NCBI GenBank assembly: GCA_021818425.1
Contig: JAKAEC010000009.1
Coordinates: 1 to 41,877, forward strand
DNA length: 41,877 nucleotides
Direction of reading: 5' to 3'
Source: Pseudomonadota bacterium
GTDB lineage: Bacteria; Pseudomonadota; Alphaproteobacteria; Acetobacterales; Acetobacteraceae
Shown here piece by piece: positions 24,998 through 32,324 of this stretch (positions are counted from its first letter, which is position 1; each line of letters begins with the position of its first letter). The position numbers and the translations under genes were made by a program. The notes under the pieces were generated by a model, which worked only from the letters and a program-made list of their open reading frames with translations, was not told the origin of the DNA and did not search any database.

Positions 24998-25804
24998 ATG
25001 GGCGCGGATCATGATACTTTAAATGTCCGTGAAGCGGTTGGTGTCTTTGCTAATGCAAGGGATATCCAAGACGCCATTGATGAGCTCTTAGGTTCAGGTT
25101 TTGATCGTGTCGATCTGAGCCTGCTCGCTAGCGAGCATGTGATCTTAGAAAAATTTGGATACCATTATAAGAACGTTAGTGAACTCATAGATAATAGCTC
25201 CACCCCTCGCAGCTGTTACATTTCAACAGAGTCTATTGGTGACGCAGAGGGGGGGGTAATTGGTGGTCTTGTTTATGTTGGGGCCGTTGCGGCGGCCGTC
25301 CCCATTATTGCGTCTGGTGGCAGCTTGGCAGCAGCTTTTGGGGTGGCAGCGCTCTCCGGTGGTGTAGGTGGGTTGATTGGCTCTGTTCTTGCCAAATTTA
25401 TTGGTGACCACCACGAAGAGTATATTCAAGAACAATTAGACCATGGCGGCCTGTTGCTTTGGGTTAGAGCTTGGAACGAGGAGCGCGAAAGGAGTGCGAT
25501 TGATATTCTGACCAGACATTCAGGAAAAGAAGTCCACGTGCATGTCCTTCCGGCGATCGAATTGGAGAATTGGCGCCAGTTGGTTTCAGATAATAAGGCG
25601 CTTGATATTTTAGGTCGCACAATACCTGAGGTTATGCAGAAGCAAAACATGGTTACTGATACAGTTCATTCAGATTTCAGAGGGCGTGGAAACGACAATA
25701 GTTCTGTAGACAGAATCAACGCGGATAGTTTTCCGGCGAGCGACCCGCCTCCGTGGCCGATGACGCACGTTAATAATGCCGATTGTAAAACCAAGCAGGG
25801 CTGA
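24998..25804 (+). CDS. General stress protein (YflT-like) with glycine-zipper membrane segment
   Basis: A 268-residue protein in three parts. Residues 10-60 resemble the YflT/general stress protein 17M domain (VGVFANARDIQDAIDELLGS, then VDLSLLASEH). A glycine/alanine-rich segment from about 83 to 130 (GGVIGGLVYVGAVAAAVPII and AALSGGVGGLIGSVLAKFIG) looks like a glycine zipper that can insert into membranes. A second alpha-beta part (HGGLLLWVRAWNEERERSAI to KEVHVHVLP) pairs with the first. The C-terminus ends with SFPASDPPPW, a motif seen in other small alphaproteobacterial proteins. GAGAAGG at 24983-24989 supports the ATG. It sits behind a perfect FNR/FixK box, so oxygen-limited or nitric-oxide-linked expression is inferred. 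The molecular role is unknown. Confidence 0.7.
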   Translation: MGADHDTLNVREAVGVFANARDIQDAIDELLGSGFDRVDLSLLASEHVILEKFGYHYKNVSELIDNSSTPRSCYISTESIGDAEGGVIGGLVYVGAVAAAVPIIASGGSLAAAFGVAALSGGVGGLIGSVLAKFIGDHHEEYIQEQLDHGGLLLWVRAWNEERERSAIDILTRHSGKEVHVHVLPAIELENWRQLVSDNKALDILGRTIPEVMQKQNMVTDTVHSDFRGRGNDNSSVDRINADSFPASDPPPWPMTHVNNADCKTKQG

Positions 25805-26130
25805 TGAAGAGCTTGCCCTGTCGATATCGTTTGGAGCTATCATGAGGCGGTCGGTGGCGTAAGGGAAGGTTGCCGGCATGATCTTGGGTAGCTCATTCAG
25901 AGGCCGTCATTTTACGTCGATTGTGTCGGCGTGCCATCACTAATTTTTCTAAAGGTTGAATCGTCAAATGCAAACCACAAAAATTATATAATCGCGTAAA
26001 GATTGTATAATTTTGAAAACATAACGTTCTTTAATGTCTCGTCAGTTCGAAATGTAATAGAGTTTTGATTGTCTTCTTTTGTCTTGGGTTTTGGCGAAAG
26101 ATTTTCTCTAGCCATGATTTGGAGATTGCA
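25805..26130. other. AT-rich leader region before sorA with a possible promoter
   Basis: No gene is seen. The last 170 bases are strongly AT-rich. A perfect -10 hexamer TATAAT is at 26006-26011, about 120 bases before sorA, but the hexamers at the -35 distance are poor. An activator could supply the missing contact. Weak evidence only. Confidence 0.35.
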
Positions 26131-27372
26131 ATGGTTGAGACATTTCCGACTAGCTATTCGAGAGGACGAAGGCATTTCGTTGGAAGCGCCGCAGCGCTCG
26201 GTGCCGTGATGATGTCTTCCGTACGAGCGGCACGTGCAGAGAATATGATAACGCTGCCATTTCCGGAAGGTCCAAGATCAAGACCGCTCACTACAGCCTT
26301 TCCTAACAAAGGTGAGATGATATTACAGCGGATACGGCCGCCGCTCTTGGAGACACCGTTCGAGGTATTTGATCAAGGTATATTGACGCCAAACGATCAA
26401 TTTTTTGTTCGGTGGCACTTGGCGTCCATCCCACAGCAGATAGACGTTACGACGTTCCGTCTTATGGTGGGCGGGCATGTAAATCGGCCATTATCTCTAT
26501 CCCTCTCGGAAGTGCTGGAGTTGCCGCGGGTAGAACTCGTTGCCGTAAACCAATGCTCAGGAAACTCGCGAGGCTTCTTTCAGCCCCGAGTGCCTGGTGG
26601 CGAATGGGGAAATGGCGCGATGGGTAATGCAAGATGGACTGGCTTTCGTCTGCGTGACCTGCTCGACCGTGCCGGTGTAAAAGCGGGCGCGGTCCAGGTT
26701 CAGTTTAATGGGCTGGACGGACCGACCTTTCCCGCCACACCTGACTTCAAGAAATCTCTCTCCATAGACCATGCCCGAGATGGAGAAGTTATAGTCGCCT
26801 ATCTGATGAACGGCGAGCAGATGCCACTATTGAACGGTTTTCCGCTCCGCTTGATCGTTCCGGGTTGGTATTCGACATATTGGGTAAAAATGTTGTCTCA
26901 TATCGAAGTTCTCGATCGGCCGGATGATAATTTCTGGATGAAGACAGCCTATCGTATCCCCGACACGCCGGGGGCAAATGTTTCGCCCACCGAAACTGGC
27001 TATAAGACCACGCCGATCAATCGCATGCTGCCACGTTCTTTCGTCACAAATTTGAAGACGGGGGATAACGTGAAAGCAGGGGCGACCATAGATGTCCGTG
27101 GGATTGCGTTCGGTGGCGATTGCGGTGTCAAGAATGTTGGTCTTTCAACTGATGGCGGTGTGACCTGGATTACGACCAAGCTCGGTGTCAACGAAGGCAA
27201 ATACAGCTTCCGCGGCTGGCGGGCTAGGGTTGGTGTGCCAGCTTCCGGGGTGCTGACACTCAGCGTGCGGTGCACGAACACTCAAGGTGAAACGCAGTCA
27301 TGGACGCCAAACTGGAATCCCGGCGGCTACATGCGGAACTCAATAGAGACGACCGTCCTTAACATTGTCTAA
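26131..27372 (+). CDS. sorA: Tat-exported sulfite dehydrogenase, molybdopterin subunit
   Basis: A 413-residue periplasmic molybdenum enzyme that would oxidise sulfite to sulfate. A twin-arginine signal is seen as SRGRRHFVGSAA (Arg13-Arg14), with cleavage likely after the alanine-rich part near residue 36. The molybdopterin domain carries the metal-binding Cys142 in NQCSGNSRGFFQPR. The C-terminal dimerisation domain spans about residues 290-410 (VRGIAFGGDCGVKNVGLSTD, GGVTW, RCTNTQGETQSW). GGAG at 26121-26124 supports the ATG at 26131 over the longer reading from 26065, which would hide the Tat signal. The cytochrome c gene follows after 34 bases, as in the SorAB sulfite dehydrogenases. Another organic substrate cannot be excluded. 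Confidence 0.85.
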   Translation: MVETFPTSYSRGRRHFVGSAAALGAVMMSSVRAARAENMITLPFPEGPRSRPLTTAFPNKGEMILQRIRPPLLETPFEVFDQGILTPNDQFFVRWHLASIPQQIDVTTFRLMVGGHVNRPLSLSLSEVLELPRVELVAVNQCSGNSRGFFQPRVPGGEWGNGAMGNARWTGFRLRDLLDRAGVKAGAVQVQFNGLDGPTFPATPDFKKSLSIDHARDGEVIVAYLMNGEQMPLLNGFPLRLIVPGWYSTYWVKMLSHIEVLDRPDDNFWMKTAYRIPDTPGANVSPTETGYKTTPINRMLPRSFVTNLKTGDNVKAGATIDVRGIAFGGDCGVKNVGLSTDGGVTWITTKLGVNEGKYSFRGWRARVGVPASGVLTLSVRCTNTQGETQSWTPNWNPGGYMRNSIETTVLNIV

Positions 27373-27406
27373 TGGAGGCTCCTTTATTGCCTCTGGAGGT
27401 TCTCAT

Positions 27407-27784
27407 ATGATTGCCTTGAACAGAAATCTGCTTTCTCGAGCCGTTATTGGATCATGTCTTGCCACTGCCGCCGGCGTTATCCAGATCCATACTGCTGACG
27501 CGGCGCCAAGCACAGTGACCGCAGCTGGTGTTACCTTAACTTCGGAGAGCGTTATTTTGCCAGGCAGTTCCGAAACTTTTCCGGGCGGCGCGGCTGCGCA
27601 GGTAGTAAATGTCAATTGCATTGCTTGTCATTCGGCTGACATGATTCTTAATCAGCCAGCCTTAAGTAAGGTGGCTTGGCAGGCCGAAGTAACGAAGATG
27701 ATTAAACTATATAAGGCGCCAGTCAATGAAACGGATGTTCCGGCGATCGTTGATTACCTCGCGAACATGAAACCCCAACCATAA
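27407..27784 (+). CDS. sorB: Cytochrome c subunit of the sulfite dehydrogenase
   Basis: A 125-residue periplasmic electron carrier. It begins with a cleavable signal (MIALNRNLLSRAVIGS up to about residue 32). One haem site, Cys71-Ile-Ala-Cys74-His75, is present, and MIKLYKAP near residue 100 may provide the axial methionine. A strong TGGAGG at 27394-27399 lies just before the ATG. It would accept the electrons from SorA and pass them to the respiratory chain. A bulged hairpin about 80 bases downstream may end the operon. Confidence 0.82.
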   Translation: MIALNRNLLSRAVIGSCLATAAGVIQIHTADAAPSTVTAAGVTLTSESVILPGSSETFPGGAAAQVVNVNCIACHSADMILNQPALSKVAWQAEVTKMIKLYKAPVNETDVPAIVDYLANMKPQP

Positions 27785-27865
27785 TGGTGGTGGTCGTTTG
27801 GGTCGACGGTCGCTAATACGTCTGAATTGCGCGAAGTGCAGATTCTGACGCCATGTCGGTTTTAT

Positions 27866-27898
27866 CTGACCCTCCGAAAAGCCCGGTTTTCGGGTCAG
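27866..27898 (+). terminator. Long bulged hairpin downstream of sorB
   Basis: CTGACC (27866-27871), a three-base bulge and CGAAAA (27875-27880) pair across a six-base loop with TTTTCG (27887-27892) and GGTCAG (27893-27898). The inner stem ends in a T run. It lies 82 bases after the sorB stop, so it may terminate sorAB, although it could also be a transposon end. Confidence 0.4.
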
Positions 27899-28461
27899 GG
27901 TGTGGCGGAATGCTGCCGAACGCACGCCGCATGTCAATGCGGCACGAGATATTGGACAGCGCCATGCACTATTTATCCGTTTCGTGTTCCAGTCGAAGGC
28001 GCCGACAATCGTTGAATTGGTGTGCCAGGTCGGCGAGCGAGGGGTGTTCAGCACCGATACGGTAAGAAGGGTTCCACCGCCGACCGGCGAATGCCCAGTT
28101 CTCACTTCGGTGGGAAAGTATGCGTCGTCACCTGGATGCCAGCTTAGGCCAGAGTACCAGATCTGGTGCTTGCTAAGCCAGCATGACAGCGCCCCTGCCA
28201 TACTCGGCAGATCACTCTTTGGGCCACTCAGGAGCGCAGGCGAGTCGCTAAATTTCTGTTCTCTACGGAGGTGGCGTATGCCGCCACCGCCTTCCGGATC
28301 CATAAGTGCGCTGGGAGCCATTGACGCCCCCTACGTAACCCATTAGAGGCGCGTTTCGTTGCCGGGAACGTGGACGGGCGGTGGTCGCTCGCGCCCGCTC
28401 TTTGCCGTGTAAGCGGAAAAGAGACTACTGGCGGAATTTGAACAAGAAAGGTGTACGCGCC
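27899..28461. other. Intergenic relic DNA before rpsD
   Basis: No intact gene. Frames of about 150-200 codons are open on both strands but have low-complexity, basic translations without motifs. The stretch contains repeat copy A (28101-28194) and must also contain the rpsD promoter. Confidence 0.5.
28101..28194 (+). repeat. Diverged repeat, copy A (inverted relative to copy B)
   Basis: By eye this roughly 94-base stretch aligns with the reverse complement of 31412-31505. Shared pieces include ACTTCGGTGGG, ATCTGGTGC and the end with GCGCCC/GTGCCC. In one frame, copy A reads TSVGKYASSPGCQLRPEYQI then WCLLSQHDSA, while copy B reads TSVGQSRSRPGCQGRPKHQI then WCLLRQPDSA (21 of 30 residues equal). 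It is probably the end of a mobile element rather than a gene. Confidence 0.6.
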
Positions 28462-29076
28462 GTGACCAAGCGCACTGAGAGCAAGTTTAAGATCAACCGC
28501 CGTTTGGGCGTGAATCTATGGGGTCGCGCCAAATCCCCTGTAAATAAACGCGAATACGGGCCAGGCCAGCATGGCCAGCGTCGCAAGAAGCCGTCTGATT
28601 ACGGTGTGCAGCTGATGGCCAAGCAAAAGCTAAAGGGATATTATGGAAATATCTCCGAAAAGGCATTCTATAAATATTATGAAGAAGCCGTGCGTCGGAA
28701 GGGCGATACATCCGAAAACCTGATCGAGCTGCTGGAGCGCCGCCTGGATGCGGTGGTCTACCGCATGAAATTCGCGATCACCCCGTTCGCGGCACGTCAG
28801 CTCGTCTCTCATGGCCATCTGCTGGTTAACGGTCAGAAGGTGAATATTCCGTCCTACTTGGTGAAGGACGAAGACGTCATTGAGGTGCGCGAGAAGTCTA
28901 AGCAGCTCGCAGTGGTACTGGACGCCGCGCAGAGCGCAGAGCGCGATGTGCCGGAATATATCGAGGTTGATCACCGTGCTATGAAGGGTCGGTTCATGCG
29001 CGCGCCGAAGCTCGCGGATGTGCCCTTCCCGGTGCAAATGGAACCGCATCTTGTGGTCGAGTTCTACTCCCGCTGA
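28462..29076 (+). CDS. rpsD: 30S ribosomal protein S4
   Basis: A 204-residue primary 16S rRNA-binding protein. It starts with a GTG at 28462, giving [16 protein letters not shown], and has AAAGG about 11 bases upstream. A longer frame from 28381 has no conserved residues. The body [20 protein letters not shown], the S4 RNA-binding domain ([20 protein letters not shown] to [15 protein letters not shown]) and the end [12 protein letters not shown] are standard for alphaproteobacteria. It has its own strong terminator. Unusually, it stands alone among mobile-element relics and not beside other ribosomal genes. The single-copy status should be checked elsewhere in the genome. Confidence 0.97.
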   Translation: MTKRTESKFKINRRLGVNLWGRAKSPVNKREYGPGQHGQRRKKPSDYGVQLMAKQKLKGYYGNISEKAFYKYYEEAVRRKGDTSENLIELLERRLDAVVYRMKFAITPFAARQLVSHGHLLVNGQKVNIPSYLVKDEDVIEVREKSKQLAVVLDAAQSAERDVPEYIEVDHRAMKGRFMRAPKLADVPFPVQMEPHLVVEFYSR

Positions 29077-29100
29077 TTTTTGCCTTCTGGCAAGCTTATC

Positions 29101-29128
29101 AACGGCGCCCTAGGGCGCCGTTCTTTTT
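29101..29128 (+). terminator. Rho-independent terminator of rpsD
   Basis: A perfect 22-base palindrome, AACGGCGCCCT and its complement at 29101-29122, followed by CTTTTT. It starts 24 bases after the rpsD stop codon. Confidence 0.9.
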
Positions 29129-29204
29129 GTCACATTGCCGAGACGGTGCCGTTACAGGCGCAGAATACGACTTCATCACCGAACTGTTGATTGGAGTGAA
29201 CAGA

Positions 29205-29603
29205 ATGCGTCGCGTTTTATTTGCTGGCCTTCTTGCCCTAGCCCCAGGATTGGCGTTTGCGCAAACTGGGGACAGAAGTGCCAATCCGCCGCCTCCAGGT
29301 ATGGGCCATGGCCCAGTGGGTTGGCCTCATGGCGGCCATGACAAATGGCATCCGGGAATTTGGTCCGAGCATATGCTGATGAAGTTTTATGCCGCAAACA
29401 CCACCCATAACGGGCACCTGACCCTTGCGCAGGCGAAAGCGGCGGATTTTAAGCCCGTTGTCGCGCATTTCAATGAGATCGACACAGCCAAGCACGGGTA
29501 TGTTACTTTCTATGATATCCAGGCTTGGCGTTTGGACAATATAGCCAAACATCTCGAAGCGCGCGCCGACGCGCTACGTGCAAAGGACGCTCAGAATCAT
29601 TGA
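29205..29603 (+). CDS. Small exported EF-hand-like protein
   Basis: A 132-residue protein with a signal peptide (MRRVLFAGLLALAPGLAFA). The mature N-terminus is rich in proline, glycine and histidine (PPPPGMGHGPVGWPHGGHDK), which may bind metal. Two EF-hand-like loops follow, NTTHNGHLTLAQA and DTAKHGYVTFYDI, but most calcium-binding acidic positions are replaced, so calcium binding is doubtful. GGAG at 29192-29195 supports the ATG at 29205. Its last seven bases overlap the end of the tnpB remnant on the other strand. Probably periplasmic; the function is unknown. Confidence 0.65.
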   Translation: MRRVLFAGLLALAPGLAFAQTGDRSANPPPPGMGHGPVGWPHGGHDKWHPGIWSEHMLMKFYAANTTHNGHLTLAQAKAADFKPVVAHFNEIDTAKHGYVTFYDIQAWRLDNIAKHLEARADALRAKDAQNH

Positions 29604-30000
29604 TTTTCGTAGTCATAGACCAGATCGAGTAACATCCGCCGTCCGTTGCCGGCACCGGCAACGGGCTTGGCCCTCGACCTAGCATCCGATGTCACCACGT
29701 GTAGGGAGCTGTTGCCAGCCCGGTTCTGCCGTTCCTGGGGATACCCGTAGAGGTTCACGGCCGCGTTTTCGTCGCGTTCAATTGTGTTGCCGCGGTCTCA
29801 ACGCCTGACGCGCTGAGAGATCGGTATGTCGTGGCGCTGGCGGCAGCGGTAGCACTGCTTCGCGCTCGTGAACCACTCGTCCGCTGCAACCAGTCCCTGA
29901 CCGCGCCAGTCCGCCTTGCAGGCGACGAGACGCAGCAGCGTGCCGATCCCGGCATCCGCCAGAGGCGCAAGACGCAGGACATGGCCCGCACGTTCGATGT
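29597..30000 (-). pseudogene. Remnant of IS200/IS605-type tnpB, C-terminal part
   Basis: Reading the minus strand gives DAGIGTLLRLVACKADWRGQ, then EWFTSAKQCYRCRQRHDIPI, an in-frame TGA, then DRGNTIERDENAAVNLYGYP and on to the stop at 29597-29599. This is the usual end of TnpB: the RuvC-III region with its zinc ribbon and the DENAAxNL motif. The second cysteine pair is damaged at the stop codon, and the N-terminal two thirds are missing. TnpB is the RNA-guided nuclease carried by these elements, but this copy cannot be active. The 5' limit is approximate. Confidence 0.65.
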
Positions 30001-30189
30001 CTGGACGGGCAGCGTATCAGTCTTGGCTGGCAGCTGGTGCGAGAGTTGGGGCAGGAGCCTAGCGACCCTGGAGGTGCACAAGCCCGATAAGCCGCGCGGT
30101 TGGCGTCCAGCCCCCGACGGTTCTATCGGAAGGAGACTTTGTGGCAGGTGGCGGTCGGTGTGCTTGATGGAGAACCAGTGCTAGACGCC

Positions 30190-30303
30190 TATCACGTCTC
30201 CGTTTGAGTGTGGCGTTGAAGCTCACGGCACTGTTGGTGTGGATGGCGGCTGCCGCATTCTCGTCCCGGCGCACGTATTCGCCTGCCGCGTGGCTGACAC
30301 GCA
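30190..30303 (-). pseudogene. Second short tnpB-like remnant
   Basis: The minus strand reads GEYVRRDENAAAAIHTNSAV, again the last RuvC motif region of a TnpB-type protein, but with a sequence different from the neighbouring remnant. It lies about 190 bases from the first remnant on the same strand, so it is either a second insertion or a shuffled duplicate. Only this motif supports the call. Confidence 0.35.
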
Positions 30304-30465
30304 GCTGAGCCTGGAATTTTTGTATTTATAATTCAAGGGCGCGAAAGCAACTCGATTTGCTACTCTCAGGGTAACCCACAAACCTCAAACTAGTTTCGAA
30401 AGCCTTAGCACATGAAGCTGATACCCGGCATTCTGAAACAAGCGGCACTTGTCGCCTCCCACGCT

Positions 30466-30702
30466 TTAAAATCTCTGAGAATTCTTCAAAGAAAGTGAAC
30501 TCGGAATCGTGCCTGAAAAGATCGTTGGTTCAGGTCGCCCGAAAATGAACTGCCACGTTGCATCCACCTTTGCGTTCCACAGTTCTTCTGGGTAGGGCTC
30601 CGCAGGAAGGGCGTTCAGAGCCTCCTTGATGGCCCATTCCACATCACCGCGCGTCTGTTGGCGACTGCTCTGGCGGCCAGAGCCAATCGCAATATCGCGC
30701 AA
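30466..30702 (-). CDS. Short hypothetical ORF or gene fragment
   Basis: A 78-residue frame starting at a TTG. The middle, GDVEWAIKEALNALPAEPYP followed by EELWNAKVDATWQFIFGRPE, has the look of real protein: helix-like, with balanced composition. I cannot place it in a family with confidence; a distant likeness to C-terminal ends of restriction or helicase subunits crossed my mind but is not supportable. No good ribosome site is visible. It may be a small gene or the end of a lost larger one. Confidence 0.3.
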   Translation of the reverse strand: MRDIAIGSGRQSSRQQTRGDVEWAIKEALNALPAEPYPEELWNAKVDATWQFIFGRPEPTIFSGTIPSSLSLKNSQRF

Positions 30703-30747
30703 CCGTCTTGCGGGGCCGAGGGCCGGCGCGACGAAAATCTATAATGC

Positions 30748-30763
30748 GGGGCTAAACGGCCCC
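30748..30763 (-). terminator. Hairpin downstream of the DUF2501 gene
   Basis: GGGGC and GCCCC arms separated by six bases, 17 bases after the stop of the DUF2501 gene on the minus strand. An AT-rich stretch follows in that direction. The stem is short, so confidence is limited. Confidence 0.4.
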
Positions 30764-30779
30764 CCACTTCTCTATATTT

Positions 30780-31220
30780 TTAAAGTAGAGATTGCGCGCG
30801 CTGGAGAACCATATTGCACGCCTTGTTTTTAATTTGCTGAGTTACCCCACTGAGGGAGAACGAACTGCCATTGCCGGATTCGATATTTCCTTGAGTACCG
30901 GCCGTATAGCCGCTTGATGAGGTTACACCATTTCGACCGGAAAGAGCACTAAGAACGCTGGACGCCGAAGACCCTTGGACGATGTTGTTTTGGATGCAAT
31001 AGCTGAGAACGCCCGCCACATTACTGGTGCTTGAGGAGGAAAGCGACGGCAGCATTTGACTCATCATGCCGCCTCCGCCGCCGTTACCCATGAGAGAGCT
31101 TGCCGCGCCGGACAGGGCATTCGATCCGCCGCCCATCCCCGGGAAGCTTTGGGCGAGTGCCGGGATGGCGGGGAGTGTGGCAATGCCGAAAGCCATCATA
31201 AAAAACCGAAGATGCCGCAT
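30780..31220 (-). CDS. DUF2501 domain-containing secreted protein (YjjA-like)
   Basis: A 146-residue exported protein. A signal peptide is visible (MRHLRFFMMAFGIATLP to ALA, about 23 residues). A glycine/serine/methionine-rich part follows (GGGSNALSGAASSLMGNGGG), then the conserved DUF2501 core with STSNVAGVLSYCIQNNIVQG and the C-terminal VTQQIKNKACNMVLQRAQSL. Two cysteines, in SYC and KAC, are the typical pair and may form a disulfide. GGAAGGAG about nine bases before the ATG supports the start. The function of the family is unknown. It lies among mobile-element relics but has an intact frame. Confidence 0.75.
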   Translation of the reverse strand: MRHLRFFMMAFGIATLPAIPALAQSFPGMGGGSNALSGAASSLMGNGGGGGMMSQMLPSLSSSSTSNVAGVLSYCIQNNIVQGSSASSVLSALSGRNGVTSSSGYTAGTQGNIESGNGSSFSLSGVTQQIKNKACNMVLQRAQSLL

Positions 31221-31411
31221 GGCTGAGTTGCTCCTTCCTGTCTGATAGACGTTTTTAGCTCATTTTCGGAAGTTTTGGGTGGGCGCTGACAAAGTGGTCC
31301 GCTGGATATTTCGTACCAGGTGATTGAGATAGCGTGATCACGCGGCTTGGTCGAGATGGAGAGATGACAGAAGCAAAGACAACGGGAGAACGATAACCGG
31401 GACAATTTTTA

Positions 31412-31505
31412 GGGCACTATCAGGTTGACGTAGAAGGCACCAGATTTGGTGCTTTGGTCTGCCCTGACATCCGGGCCGTGATCGGCTTTGCCCCACCGAA
31501 GTAGG
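31412..31505 (-). repeat. Diverged repeat, copy B (inverted relative to copy A)
   Basis: The partner of 28101-28194, in opposite orientation about 3.3 kb away. It lies directly before the serine recombinase tail, which suggests that the repeat belongs to the recombinase-carrying element. Copy A and copy B bracket rpsD, the EF-hand gene, the tnpB relics and the DUF2501 gene. Confidence 0.6.
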
Positions 31506-31510
31506 GGGTG

Positions 31511-31819
31511 GTCGATCTCGGGCCGGCGGCGGAGCTGGCCCTGCATTCCAACCTCGCGAATATCTACCGCGACAAGGTGGCGGCCTTGCATGAGGCCCTG
31601 TCCGATCCATCGAGCAAGGACGAAGCCTTCGGGATTATTCGCGGCCTGATCGAGGTGGTGCGTCTGGTGCCCGAGAACGGTGAACTTCGCGTTGAGCTTC
31701 GGGGCGCTTTAGCGGGGATCCTGGCGCTGGGTGCTGCAAGCGACAAAACCGCCCGCAAGTGTGCGGACGGTTCGGTTTCTGTTCCTGCATCGCAAGTCAA
31801 GTTGGTTGCGGGGGCATGA
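31511..31819 (+). pseudogene. C-terminal remnant of a serine site-specific recombinase
   Basis: The frame reads ELALHSNLANIYRDKVAALH, EALSDPSSKDEAFGIIRGLI and EVVRLVPENGELRVELRGAL, then AGILALGAAS. This is the coiled-coil and tail region seen at the end of large recombinase-family (resolvase/invertase) proteins. The catalytic N-terminus and the recombinase domain are absent and no start codon with a ribosome site precedes it. It is therefore a fossil of an integrating element. Confidence 0.65.
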
Positions 31820-31870
31820 TTTGGACATGCGCTGACTGCACACAGCGAATCCATTTTAAATTACCCAGGT

Positions 31871-32194
31871 CTAGTGCGACGCTTTGCGCCCGGGCGGAAA
31901 ACGCGGCGAGCTGTCTTCAGCCGGATCTCCCGTAACGAACATTTGATGGAAAATGCTGCCCACCTGGGGTTGGGCGCCGCCTGATGCTGGCGCGCTCACC
32001 CCCGCAACACTAGGTCTGCTTAGCTGTGGAGCGGGTTCGGAGGGGTTGGTTGGTAAGAGACGCGATGTTATCGAATCTGGCCCGAAAAGATGCACAACAA
32101 TACCTGATGGCCGCGGCGGAGGGTTTGGGCGCGCCAGAGCGGGATGGGTGGCCAGGCCGGCTAGAACAATGGCGGAAAACGCTCTCAACTTCAT
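31871..32194 (-). CDS. Small proline-rich secreted hypothetical protein
   Basis: A 107-residue frame. The ATG at 32194 has GGAG four bases upstream and is followed by a good signal peptide (MKLRAFSAIVLAGLATHPAL, cleavage near A-R). The mature part is rich in proline and serine (RPNPPPRPSGIVVHLFGPDS) and has no known domain. A longer frame from 32305 lacks these features. Signal and ribosome site make it a credible gene, but no relative is recognised. Confidence 0.45.
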   Translation of the reverse strand: MKLRAFSAIVLAGLATHPALARPNPPPRPSGIVVHLFGPDSITSRLLPTNPSEPAPQLSRPSVAGVSAPASGGAQPQVGSIFHQMFVTGDPAEDSSPRFPPGRKASH

Positions 32195-32324
32195 GGGCTC
32201 CAAAGATTTTTCCCAACATTGTGTTGATGTACTGTCTTCGCAACCCGGCATCTTCGGATGGCTGCCGATTGAATCGAGAAGCTGTCTGACGCTGTGAACC
32301 GGCAAACAAAAAATGACGGCGATC

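Noticed and set aside
25956-25967. TTGA-ATCG-TCAA before sorA as a second FNR box
   Set aside because: The half-sites are each one base too short, and the fixed T and A next to the spacer that the FNR consensus requires are wrong for a 14-base site.
27707-28321. A 204-codon open frame on the minus strand covering the end of sorB and the intergenic region
   Set aside because: It is rich in Trp, Arg and Pro, has no family motif or ribosome site, and runs antisense through the end of sorB. Part of it is the diverged repeat, which aligns in other frames as well.
28101-31505. An intact composite transposon between the two inverted repeats
   Set aside because: No intact transposase or resolvase lies between them and the copies are strongly diverged, so only a relic is supported.
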